A stretch of DNA of 13,596 nt from CSSED10-109M sp964349455 (GTDB taxonomy: Bacteria > Bacillota_I > Bacilli_A > RF39 > UBA660). Positions within the stretch are counted from its first letter, which is position 1; each line of letters opens with the position of its first letter. The position numbers and the translations under genes are program-made. The stretch is from the NCBI GenBank assembly GCA_964349455.1, contig CAYGGG010000022.1, forward strand, positions 1-13,596. Reading direction: 5' to 3'. Shown in pieces: positions 5,800 to 12,354 of the stretch. Under the pieces are notes generated by a model. It did no database searches. It was not told the origin of the DNA and saw only the letters and a program-made list of their open reading frames with translations.

Positions 5800-6105
5800 T
5801 TACCAACGCCTAAGGCCTAAAACATTTTTACTAGGATTTTTTAAATCTTCTGCAAGCGACCGCTCATGTTGAAATAAATCTTTTAAATAATCAGCCGCAA
5901 TTAGCATTTGCATCCCATTTGATACTAACGAAAATTTGGCAATTTCCACTGGTACTTCATATCCTAATCCATTTAAAACTGAAGAAGTGATTGGTAAAAG
6001 TGATGCCATCACAAATCTTTTTAAATGCAATATTTCTTTATCCTTAAAGCGACTAATCTCAGCTAATCTTTCAATATGATTAACAATTATTTTACCCTCG
6101 TCCAT
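5800..6105 (-). CDS. Small unknown helical protein
   Basis: The 101-aa product is not recognised. It appears helical, with a mildly hydrophobic centre (FVMASLLPITSSVLNGLG at about 31-48, then KFSLVSNGMQMLIAADYL) that could pack as a helical bundle rather than span a membrane. It ends LGLRRW. The SD AGGAGG is exactly the last codons of the preceding gene (Arg-Arg-stop), six bases before ATG 6105, so the two are translationally linked. It sits between two other unknown small genes. Confidence 0.7.
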   Translation of the reverse strand: MDEGKIIVNHIERLAEISRFKDKEILHLKRFVMASLLPITSSVLNGLGYEVPVEIAKFSLVSNGMQMLIAADYLKDLFQHERSLAEDLKNPSKNVLGLRRW

Positions 6106-6108
6106 TTT

Positions 6109-6465
6109 TTACCTCCTAAACATTTTCTTTAGTTGCTTCATGGGTGAAATTTTATTCCCCATTTCATCAAATTGTTTTAAATAAGCCCTTACAGTTGATT
6201 CATCAACAAAATACTCACCTTCAATTGTTGGTTTTATTTTTAATATAATTCCCGCCTTTTTTGTAATTATTGAATTTGGCATAAATGCTTCTGATGCATA
6301 ATAATTGTCAACCCCTAGATAATTTCCACTTTTTGTTTTATACAAAACCGAACTATATACAATCGTCTCATCTTCATATTCAACATAACCATTTGTTCCA
6401 ACTAAATGATCTCTTAATCTAGTACATTTCTTTATATCCCCAATATAAAAATTATCTTTTAACAA
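6109..6465 (-). CDS. Small unknown protein, TTG start
   Basis: The 118-aa product is not recognised. It is rich in Tyr and Lys with strand-like stretches (NFYIGDI, GYVEYEDETIVYSSVLYKT, AGIILKIKPT) and a basic C-terminus MKQLKKMFRR. The frame is open to 6516, but the SD AAAGGAGG (6480-6473) lies inside that extension and is followed after 7 nt by TTG at 6465-6463. That is therefore the start, and the protein begins MLKDNFYIGD. First gene of the operon 6465-5559, driven by the promoter at 6488-6516. Confidence 0.7.
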   Translation of the reverse strand: MLKDNFYIGDIKKCTRLRDHLVGTNGYVEYEDETIVYSSVLYKTKSGNYLGVDNYYASEAFMPNSIITKKAGIILKIKPTIEGEYFVDESTVRAYLKQFDEMGNKISPMKQLKKMFRR

Positions 6466-6487
6466 ATTGACGCCTCCTTTTCGTTGT

Positions 6488-6516
6488 ATACTACCACACA
6501 AAAAGGATTTATTCAA
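6488..6516 (-). promoter_or_regulatory. Promoter of the three-gene small-protein operon
   Basis: On the minus strand TTGAAT (6516-6511), 17-bp spacer, TAGTAT (6493-6488), preceded by TGG (extended -10). Its position supports the TTG start at 6465, with a leader of about 15-20 nt. Confidence 0.45.
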
Positions 6517-6518
6517 CC

Positions 6519-7139
6519 CTATTTCTTCAATCTTCCTTCCGAATAAACAACTTTTAACTGATCATCTTCTTTTACAATACAACTAATATCTTTTACATCA
6601 TTAATCACTTGATTATTATAAAATAGATTTATATTACTAACCATAAATGCATCTCCATTAATTTTTTCGATCTTATCTGGGATTATCAAATCACTTAAAC
6701 TAACACACCCAGCAAAAGCTAACGATTCAATTATTTTTACCTTATTAAGTAACACTTTTTTTAAATTAACGCACGATTCAAACAATCCCTCACTCACTTT
6801 CTCTAATTTCTCTGATAAATTTACTTCTTCTAAACTAACACACCCAGCCAACCCATAAATGCCAAATTCTTCAATATTATCTAAAGCAATTTCTTCTAAT
6901 CTTGTACAACCACAAAAAGCATATTCACCAATTTTTTTAACACCATTTAAATATATTTTCTTTAAATTTAAACAATACATAAAGGCTTCATTTGGAATTT
7001 CTTTTATTCTTCGTGGGATTTCAATTTCTTCTAAATTTGTACAAAAAGCAAAAACAGCTTCACCTAATTTTTCAGTTTGTGAATTAATTACATATTTCCC
7101 ATTAATAATATCTTGATTATTAACTTTTTTTAACTCCAT
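6519..7139 (-). CDS. BspA-type leucine-rich-repeat protein (LRR_5), cytoplasmic
   Basis: The 206-aa product is built almost wholly of about six and a half repeats of 22-23 residues with the pattern I-x-x-I-x-x-x-A-F-x-x-C-x-x-L-x-x-I-x-L. Examples are IKEIPNEAFMYCLNLKKIYL and VKKIGEYAFCGCTRLEEIAL. This is the BspA/LRR_5 repeat found in many gut Bacillota and in Bacteroides and Treponema surface proteins. Here there is no signal peptide, sortase motif or membrane helix, so it should be cytoplasmic. The last repeat degrades before a short non-repeat tail. ATG 7139 is preferred over the GTG two codons earlier; the SD is weak (GGGTG). The stop is TAG. It is probably a protein-binding scaffold; no partner is evident. 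Confidence 0.85.
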   Translation of the reverse strand: MELKKVNNQDIINGKYVINSQTEKLGEAVFAFCTNLEEIEIPRRIKEIPNEAFMYCLNLKKIYLNGVKKIGEYAFCGCTRLEEIALDNIEEFGIYGLAGCVSLEEVNLSEKLEKVSEGLFESCVNLKKVLLNKVKIIESLAFAGCVSLSDLIIPDKIEKINGDAFMVSNINLFYNNQVINDVKDISCIVKEDDQLKVVYSEGRLKK

Positions 7140-7249
7140 TAACACACCCGATCATTTTAAACAGTTAATTTAGTAAAACGCCCTCTTTCTAATTTTTTAA
7201 TTCTTTTTCATAATTAACCAACATAAAATAAATTCTTTCTATGTTTCTC

Positions 7250-9010
7250 TCATTCTAAAACAGCCTTAATCCTTCTTACCCCCATCGATACACTATCTTG
7301 TTTAATAATCTTAAATCTTCCTAATTCACTAGTGTTATTAACATGTGGTCCCCCGCACATTTCAATTGAAAAATCACTAATCTTATGAACTATTACTTTT
7401 TCACCGTATTTTTTTTCAAACAAACCAATTGCACCCATTTTTTTGGCTTCATCAAGAGTTGTTTCAATCTTTTCAACCAGAATTTTTTGTTTAATAATAT
7501 CGTTTACTATTTTTTCAACTTGCGCAACTTCTTCATCAGTTAATTTTCGATCAAATGAAAAATCAAAACGCAACCTTTCAGCAGTAATATTAGCTCCTCT
7601 TTGCTCAGCCTCCGCATTTAAGACTTCTTGAAGTGCTTTTTGCAAAAGATGAGTTGCGGTATGCAATCTAGTTGTTTCAATTGTTGCATCTGCTAATCCG
7701 CCTTTAAACTTTTTTTCGGCACCCATTCTTGATTTTTCTTGATGTTCACGATATTTTTCATGAAACCCTTCAATATCAACCAAAATATTTTTTTCATTCG
7801 CTAACTCTTCGGTAAATTCAATTGGAAATCCATAAGTATCATAAAGACGAAAAGCATCAATCCCGGAAATTAATGAAACATCTTTTTCAATTATTTTAGC
7901 AAACTCTTTAAAACCATGTCTAATTGTCTTTTCAAAAGCTTTTGTTTCTTTTGCTAAATTATCTAAAATAAAATCTTTTTTCTTTTCCAAAATTGGATAA
8001 TCATCACGATAAAGACTAATTACTAATGAAGCAATTTGATCTATAACATTTCCGTCAACTTCAAGTTGCTTTAAATAACGAATCGTTCGCCGAATTATTC
8101 TTCGCAAGACATACCCTTGATCAACATTAGATGGGACAACCCCTCTTTCATCACCTAACACAAATACAGCTGTTCTTATATGATCAATAATAACTCTAAA
8201 TTCTTTTTGATAAGATTCGTATTTCTTTTCCGATAATTTTTCCAATAACAATATCATATCCCAAAACAACTCTGTTTCATAAATACTTTTTTTATTGTTT
8301 AAAATAGCTAAAACTCTTTCAAAGCCAAGCCCAGTATCAACATTTTTTTGTGTTAAAGGAACATATTCATTCTCACTTATTTTATTATATTCCATAAAAA
8401 CATTATTCCATATTTCAACATAACGACCACATTCGCAATTAGGGTGGCAATTATTACTACAAGTGCTCAATCCTAAATCATAAAAAATTTCCGTATCCGG
8501 TCCACAAGGTCCGTTCATCCCTGCTGGTCCCCACCAATTTTCTTTTCTTCCAGCAGCAAAAATACGTGACTTTGGAATCCCCACTTCTAACCATGCTTTT
8601 TCCGATTCAAGATCATAAGCAACTTCATTATCACCTTCAAAAACAGTTACTGCCAACCGATCTTTATCTAATTTTAAAACTTCTGTTAAAAATTCAAAAC
8701 TCATTTCAATTGATTCTTTTTTAAAATAATCGCCTAAACTCCAATTACCTAACATTTCAAAAAAGGTCAAATGAAAATCATCGCCCACTTCATCAATATC
8801 ACCCGTGCGTAGACACCTTTGACAACTAACCAATCTTTTCCCCAAAGGATGCTTTTCACCAAGGAGATATGGCACTAGTGGGTGCATTCCAGCAGTTGTA
8901 AACAAAACACTGGCATCATTTTCCGGGATCAACGATACATTTGGTGATTCTTTATGACCCCTTTCTTTAAAAAAGTCAACATATAGTTTTTTTAATTCAC
9001 TTGCTTTCAT
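7250..9010 (-). CDS. alaS: Alanyl-tRNA synthetase, short form with editing domain
   Basis: Charges tRNA-Ala and hydrolyses mischarged Ser/Gly-tRNA-Ala. The class II catalytic core has LFTTAGMHPLVPYLLG (37-51), motif 2 TFFEMLGNWSLGDYF (82-96), and motif 3 DTGLGFERVLAIL (225-237). The tRNA-binding helical region includes VVPSNVDQGYVLRRIIRR (291-308). The editing domain keeps the zinc ligands H450-x3-H454 and C552-x3-H556. A cysteine cluster C184, C188, C192, C194 lies in the core. At 586 aa it is far shorter than typical AlaRS (about 870): only about 12 residues join KKFKGG (433-438) to the editing motif, so the beta-barrel segment with its usual FYAExGGQ motif is missing, as is the whole C-Ala domain. 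ATG 9010 has the SD GAGGTG. The stop is TGA, the only one in the window. No T-box is present. Confidence 0.95.
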   Translation of the reverse strand: MKASELKKLYVDFFKERGHKESPNVSLIPENDASVLFTTAGMHPLVPYLLGEKHPLGKRLVSCQRCLRTGDIDEVGDDFHLTFFEMLGNWSLGDYFKKESIEMSFEFLTEVLKLDKDRLAVTVFEGDNEVAYDLESEKAWLEVGIPKSRIFAAGRKENWWGPAGMNGPCGPDTEIFYDLGLSTCSNNCHPNCECGRYVEIWNNVFMEYNKISENEYVPLTQKNVDTGLGFERVLAILNNKKSIYETELFWDMILLLEKLSEKKYESYQKEFRVIIDHIRTAVFVLGDERGVVPSNVDQGYVLRRIIRRTIRYLKQLEVDGNVIDQIASLVISLYRDDYPILEKKKDFILDNLAKETKAFEKTIRHGFKEFAKIIEKDVSLISGIDAFRLYDTYGFPIEFTEELANEKNILVDIEGFHEKYREHQEKSRMGAEKKFKGGLADATIETTRLHTATHLLQKALQEVLNAEAEQRGANITAERLRFDFSFDRKLTDEEVAQVEKIVNDIIKQKILVEKIETTLDEAKKMGAIGLFEKKYGEKVIVHKISDFSIEMCGGPHVNNTSELGRFKIIKQDSVSMGVRRIKAVLE

Positions 9011-9037
9011 CTTTCACCTCATAATAATTACCTTTAT

Positions 9038-9046
9038 ATTATATCA
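9038..9046 (-). promoter_or_regulatory. Extended -10 promoter of alaS
   Basis: On the minus strand TGATATAAT, a perfect TGnTATAAT, directly after the upstream terminator and 27 nt before the ATG. No convincing -35. With only about 20 nt of leader there is no room for a T-box riboswitch. Confidence 0.65.
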
Positions 9047-9052
9047 TAAATT

Positions 9053-9082
9053 AAAAAGCAGAGAATAATTTTTCTGCTTTTT
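9053..9082 (-). terminator. Intrinsic terminator after the DUF134 gene
   Basis: Perfect 10-bp stem, AAAAAGCAGA (9053-9062) / TCTGCTTTTT (9073-9082), extendable by three pairs into the loop. On the minus strand it ends in five U within the stem. The gene's stop codon (9083-9081) is at its foot. The near-symmetrical sequence could work on both strands. Confidence 0.7.
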
Positions 9083-9371
9083 AATCAATTTTTTGATAAT
9101 CAGTTCCTTCAACAATTAAAGTTTGGCCATCAACTAAAGCTAAAGCAATTTTTTTTCTAGCCCCACAATAAATGTTTTGAACCGTCGTTCTGGCCACTTC
9201 CATTGATGTAGCACATTCTTCTTGGGTCATGTTTTCCTTATCAATTAAGCGAATTGTTTCATACTCTTCTAAACTTAAATTAATAAAGCCAACATTACTA
9301 ACCCCTTTTGGTCCAAATTCATTATAATGAGGTTTCCAACCAATCCGTCTTTGTTTTCTTGGTCTTGGCAT
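9081..9371 (-). CDS. DUF134 family helix-turn-helix protein
   Basis: The 96-aa product belongs to DUF134 (UPF0251): the N-terminus MPRPRKQRRI, then FGP, a short LSLEEYETIRLIDKENMTQEECATSMEVARTTVQNIYCGARKKIALAL segment (about 32-79) that forms a sigma-70 region-4-like HTH, and a short tail. It is a likely DNA-binding regulator. Many family members carry Cys in the N-terminal CRRV motif; here it is QRRI, so any metal or redox site there is altered. ATG 9371 overlaps the upstream stop (TAATG), so it is translationally coupled to the DUF5320-like gene. In other genomes these families often sit with NifX/NifB-like or MRP-type iron-sulfur genes, which are absent here. Confidence 0.88.
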   Translation of the reverse strand: MPRPRKQRRIGWKPHYNEFGPKGVSNVGFINLSLEEYETIRLIDKENMTQEECATSMEVARTTVQNIYCGARKKIALALVDGQTLIVEGTDYQKID

Positions 9372-9544
9372 TAGCGAACGCCCCTTCTAAAAATTTTCCG
9401 GCCCGTTCCTTTTGCATTAAATTTTCCAAACGGTTTTTGCTTTAAAACTTCTTCTTTTTTTAATTGAGGATTATTACAAAGTCCTACACCTCTTCCTGTT
9501 TTAGGCCCCTCACCTCTGGGTCCGGTTTTATCCAGTCTTGGCAT
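9371..9544 (-). CDS. Small DUF5320-like protein
   Basis: The 57-aa basic protein starts MPRLDKTGPRGEGPKTGRGVGLCNN, the glycine/proline-rich N-terminus typical of DUF5320 (MPRxDxTGPxGxGPxTGRGxGxC). The remainder is Lys/Arg-rich (FRRGVR at the end). Function is unknown in the family. The frame is open up to 9595, but the SD GAAAGGAGGGG lies five bases before ATG 9544 and the family motif begins there, so the upstream extension is not coding. It has a single cysteine (C23). It is coupled by TAATG to the DUF134 regulator. Confidence 0.82.
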   Translation of the reverse strand: MPRLDKTGPRGEGPKTGRGVGLCNNPQLKKEEVLKQKPFGKFNAKGTGRKIFRRGVR

Positions 9545-9566
9545 AATATCCCCTCCTTTCAAAATA

Positions 9567-9595
9567 AGCATAACATAGTTTATAACATATGTCAA
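9567..9595 (-). promoter_or_regulatory. Strong promoter of the DUF5320-like/DUF134 pair
   Basis: On the minus strand TTGACA (9595-9590), 17-bp spacer, TATGCT (9572-9567). The -35 is a perfect consensus. The leader would be about 15-20 nt. The spacer contains an 8-bp direct repeat. Confidence 0.75.
9570..9589 (-). repeat. 8-bp direct repeat in promoter spacer, candidate operator
   Basis: On the minus strand TATGTTAT occurs twice (9589-9582 and 9577-9570) separated by AAAC. It fills the -35/-10 spacer and touches the -10. A 12-bp period is a little more than one helical turn, suitable for tandem binding by an HTH protein. The obvious candidate is the DUF134 product, but this is inference. Confidence 0.45.
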
Positions 9596-9601
9596 TAACT
9601 A

Positions 9602-10312
9602 TTAATCAGTTTTATATAAAGTTATTATCTGATAAACATCAACCGTCTCTAATTCATTACCATTTTTTGCTATAAAATCTTCTTGACCAGTTACACCAAT
9701 AAAATTAATCGAATCCAAATAACTCAAATAAAACATGTCTGTTACATTAGACCCATAATTTAAGACCGCAAGCCCACTATGTGAAAAATAATCTTCGTCT
9801 AACTCAAGGCCTAAACGATACATTGACAGTTCGTATCGATAATCATACTCGTCAAAACTAACTACTTGATATGTCCGTTGCTCCATATTATTTCTTTCAA
9901 CAATTTCAATTTCAACTTTAATATCTTCAATTGTATCCAGTTGATTACCCATCAACATAACAACAAAGCCCATTTCAATATCTTGATTATCATCAAAATC
10001 ATAATATGACCCATTACCATAATATGTTTCAATTAAACTATCATTTACATCGTATGTTTCAATTTTAAGTTTAATTGTTTCATTTTCTGCTAATGGTTTT
10101 ACTAAATCAATTTCTGACAAAACCAACAACATACTCATATAAGAGTCTTTTTTAAACACATAATTAATTTTATTCTCAACAACAACCTCTTCTTTTTCAT
10201 TAGTGTCTTTTTTTATTTCTTTTTCATCTTCTGTTTTATTTCCAAGGAAAACCCAACCCAATAACAATAATAATAGTAATAAAACAACTATAATAATATT
10301 TCTTGTGTTCAC
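9602..10312 (-). CDS. Membrane-anchored extracytoplasmic protein of unknown function
   Basis: The 236-aa product is not recognised. The N-terminus MNTRNIIIVVLLLLLLLLGWVFLG is a signal-anchor helix (about 5-24) with no lipobox cysteine. A charged linker (about 27-48) leads to an extracellular, acidic, beta-looking domain rich in Tyr/Asp. It has no cysteine and no catalytic motif that I can see. GTG 10312 has the SD AAGGAGG, which overlaps the stop of the preceding transglutaminase-like gene, so the two are co-translated and probably work together on the outer face of the membrane. No clear terminator follows before the next promoter. Confidence 0.75.
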   Translation of the reverse strand: MNTRNIIIVVLLLLLLLLGWVFLGNKTEDEKEIKKDTNEKEEVVVENKINYVFKKDSYMSMLLVLSEIDLVKPLAENETIKLKIETYDVNDSLIETYYGNGSYYDFDDNQDIEMGFVVMLMGNQLDTIEDIKVEIEIVERNNMEQRTYQVVSFDEYDYRYELSMYRLGLELDEDYFSHSGLAVLNYGSNVTDMFYLSYLDSINFIGVTGQEDFIAKNGNELETVDVYQIITLYKTD

Positions 10313-10323
10313 CTTATTCCTCC

Positions 10324-11091
10324 TTACTCACTAACCTTAAACAATTTCTCATCATAAGCTTCTAGCCAATCAACCTCAAAGAAATCATAAAGATCATTAT
10401 AAGTCCCACCAACTGCTGCTACACTTGCATCTTTGATAACCCATTCATCATTTAATTTTACTTCAGCACGATAATGTGAAGACGTTTCTTTAGCAGCTTT
10501 TCTAACTGTTTCATAAGAATAATAAAGATCTAACTCTTCAATTCTTTCCAATAAACGGTCATACTCATGCGGAGCCATTCCGGTGGTTGTTCTTTTATCA
10601 ATTCTTGAATCCAAATCACTTGGTTTTTCCTTCATTGCTGTTACCCGACACTCAAGACCATAATAATTTGCAATTGAACAATAAATTGTTGCATAATTAT
10701 AACAAAGACCTTCAATTTTTCCATCTTTTTTCATATCAACAATCATATCACTAGTTGGATAAATTCCTGGCATAAAATAATTCCAACGCATTGCATCAGA
10801 CACATCACCAAAAGCAACGTACTTCATATTTTCCACTTGCCAATCATAAATTTCATCGGCAATTTCAGCATCACTTCCTGAAAAATCAATTCCTAAACTG
10901 ATAATCTCTTCTTCGGTAAATTCTGAAACCGGATTTGATGTAACAAATCCTTTTACTTCTTCCTCTTCTTCAACTTCTTCCTTTTCATCAACCACGGGTT
11001 CCTCTTTCTTTTCCTCTTCCTGATTTAAGAAAAAGTAAACCCCGCCACCAATCAACAATAAAACAAACAAACCAATTAAAATATTTCTCAT
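10324..11091 (-). CDS. Membrane-anchored transglutaminase-like (papain-fold) protein
   Basis: The 255-aa product has a signal-anchor helix (about 4-21), then a very acidic Glu/Lys linker (about 25-47), then a domain outside the cell. The core fits the transglutaminase-like fold: catalytic Cys in KIEGLCYNYATIYCSIANYYGLECRV (C130), His in SSHYRAEVKLNDEWVIKD (H206) and Asp in the same block (D221), the usual Cys-His-Asp order. Bacterial members are often proteases or cell-surface amidases rather than true crosslinkers; the substrate cannot be told. ATG 11091 has the SD GGAGGG. It heads a two-gene operon with a likewise anchored partner. A 70-residue gap between C130 and H206 holds a helical insert (about 155-200). 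Confidence 0.83.
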   Translation of the reverse strand: MRNILIGLFVLLLIGGGVYFFLNQEEEKKEEPVVDEKEEVEEEEEVKGFVTSNPVSEFTEEEIISLGIDFSGSDAEIADEIYDWQVENMKYVAFGDVSDAMRWNYFMPGIYPTSDMIVDMKKDGKIEGLCYNYATIYCSIANYYGLECRVTAMKEKPSDLDSRIDKRTTTGMAPHEYDRLLERIEELDLYYSYETVRKAAKETSSHYRAEVKLNDEWVIKDASVAAVGGTYNDLYDFFEVDWLEAYDEKLFKVSE

Positions 11092-11103
11092 TTTTCCCTC
11101 CTA

Positions 11104-11136
11104 ATTATATAATACTCTTTTTTTTAAAATTTACAA
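11104..11136 (-). promoter_or_regulatory. Promoter of the transglutaminase operon, with A-tract upstream element
   Basis: On the minus strand TTGTAA (11136-11131), 16-bp spacer, TATTAT (11114-11109). A TATAAT (11109-11104) overlaps it as an alternative. Directly upstream is AAATTTTAAAAAAATA, resembling an UP element; the same A/T block recurs inside the spacer. The leader would be short, about 10-12 nt. Confidence 0.45.
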
Positions 11137-11143
11137 TATTTTT

Positions 11144-12304
11144 TTAAAATTTAATAAACTTTTTCAAAAAAAATCGAACCGGTTTATAATAAAAACTTTC
11201 TAACTTATTTACAACTAAATCAAGTGATTTTCTAATTTCAATCTTTTGCGGACATCTTTCTTCACAGCGACCACACTTAGTACACAAAGAAGCATTAGTT
11301 GCCTTTTTTCTTAAACTAGTTTGCATTAAATATCTCTTAAAAGCAGCCATTTTTCCATCTAAAAAAATATCATTATAACAGGCAAAACAAGTTGGAATAT
11401 CAACCCCAAATGGACATGGCATACAATAATTACACCCAGTACAAGGGATTTTAATTTTTTCATGCATTATTTTTTTAACTCTTTCAAACATTTTTAATTC
11501 CTCATCAGAAAATTCTTGATTAACATCACCAGCAATTTCAACATTTTCCTCAATCATTGCAAGCGAATTCATTCCTGATAACAAAAGTAACACTGGTGGA
11601 TGATTCCAAACCCAACGCAGACCCCACTCAGCAGCCGTTCTATTTGGATTAACTTTACTAAACTCTTTATCGACTTCCTTTGGTAAATTATTAACTAAAC
11701 TACCACCACGAAGCGGTTCCATTACCATAACTGGAATTTTCTTTTTAAAAGCATACTCAAGTCCACTTCGCCCTGCTTGATTATTTTCATCAAAATAATT
11801 ATACTGAATCATACAAAAGTCCCAATCATAAGCATCAATCAATTTAACAAATTCTTCTTTACCACCATGATAAGAAAAACCAAAATTAACAATTTGACCA
11901 GCATTTTTTTTCGCACAAAGCCATTTTAATAATCCCAAATCAACTAATCTTTGCCAAATACAAACATCCGTTAAAACATGCATCAAATAATAATCAATAT
12001 AATTTGTTTGCAATCTTCTTAATTGTTCATTAAAAATACGATCAAAATCACTATAATTTTTAATTAAGAAGTGGGGCATTTTGGTAGCAATCTTAACCTT
12101 GTCTCGATAACCTTTTGCTAAAATTCTTCCCAAAACCTTTTCACTATTTGGATAAGTATAGGCTGTATCAAAATAATTGATTCCATTTTCAATTGCATAA
12201 ATAATTTGTTTTTCAGTTTCCCTTTCATCTTTTAAAAACCGCATACAACCAAACCCAAGAATCGATAACTGCTCATTGTTTTTAATGTTTTCCCGATATT
12301 TCAT
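11144..12304 (-). CDS. Aldo/keto reductase with C-terminal 4Fe-4S domain
   Basis: The 386-aa oxidoreductase resembles the COG1453 group. The TIM-barrel AKR part (about 10-280) keeps the catalytic tetrad: D46 and Y51 in FDTAYTYPNSE, K75 in ATKMP, H109 in YYLMHV. A linker leads to cysteines C288, C291, C294, C297 (CTGCNYCMPCP) and C341, C344, C347, C351 (CTKCGRCEERCP), consistent with two [4Fe-4S] clusters, with additional C306 and C309. Electrons could therefore pass between ferredoxin-like centres and the barrel active site; the substrate is unknown. ATG 12304 is chosen because GTGGTGATAA directly precedes it and the motif KYRENIKNNEQLSILGFGCMRF begins there. The open frame extends eight codons further but lies over the -10 region. 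Own promoter. Confidence 0.92.
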   Translation of the reverse strand: MKYRENIKNNEQLSILGFGCMRFLKDERETEKQIIYAIENGINYFDTAYTYPNSEKVLGRILAKGYRDKVKIATKMPHFLIKNYSDFDRIFNEQLRRLQTNYIDYYLMHVLTDVCIWQRLVDLGLLKWLCAKKNAGQIVNFGFSYHGGKEEFVKLIDAYDWDFCMIQYNYFDENNQAGRSGLEYAFKKKIPVMVMEPLRGGSLVNNLPKEVDKEFSKVNPNRTAAEWGLRWVWNHPPVLLLLSGMNSLAMIEENVEIAGDVNQEFSDEELKMFERVKKIMHEKIKIPCTGCNYCMPCPFGVDIPTCFACYNDIFLDGKMAAFKRYLMQTSLRKKATNASLCTKCGRCEERCPQKIEIRKSLDLVVNKLESFYYKPVRFFLKKFIKF

Positions 12305-12319
12305 TTTATCACCACTTCC

Positions 12320-12348
12320 ATTATACAAAAAAACTTTGCATTTAACAA
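12320..12348 (-). promoter_or_regulatory. Promoter of the aldo/keto reductase gene, overlapping a terminator
   Basis: On the minus strand TTGTTA (12348-12343), 17-bp spacer, TATAAT (12325-12320). The -35 lies within the upstream terminator hairpin. The -10 ends 15 nt before the ATG, so the transcript should start within GTGGTGATAAAATG, giving a leader of about 9 nt with the SD at its very 5' end. Confidence 0.65.
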
Positions 12349-12354
12349 AGTTTT
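12327..12354 (-). terminator. Intrinsic terminator of the metallopeptidase operon
   Basis: On the minus strand AAAACTTTG (12354-12346) pairs perfectly with CAAAGTTTT (12338-12330) around a 7-nt loop, followed by T to 12327. The peptidase stop (12344-12342) lies in the loop. It shares bases with the next promoter. Confidence 0.75.

Noticed and set aside
6466..6516. Extended N-terminus of the gene at 6109 (17 extra codons)
   Set aside because: Contains the promoter -10 and the SD; TTG 6465 follows the SD at 7 nt.
6859..7116. Plus-strand open frame of 85 codons
   Set aside because: It is the antisense of the leucine-rich-repeat gene, whose repeats are clear. No SD and no family match.
7140..7249. 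Terminator or promoter between alaS and the repeat gene
   Set aside because: AACATA/TATGTT can form a 6-bp stem with a 14-nt loop, but no U-tract follows. -10-like boxes lack partners, so nothing is called.
7443..7631. Plus-strand open frame of 62 codons
   Set aside because: Antisense to the editing domain of alaS; no initiation signal.
9011..9080. T-box riboswitch before alaS
   Set aside because: Only about 70 nt, taken up by the preceding terminator and an extended -10. No T-box sequence or specifier stem.
9545..9595. Extended N-terminus of the DUF5320-like gene
   Set aside because: Covers the promoter and SD; the family motif begins at the ATG 9544.
11117..11152. Repeated block of T-run plus AAAATTT as a mobile-element or replication repeat
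   Set aside because: Simple A/T sequence beside a promoter; better read as an UP-type element.
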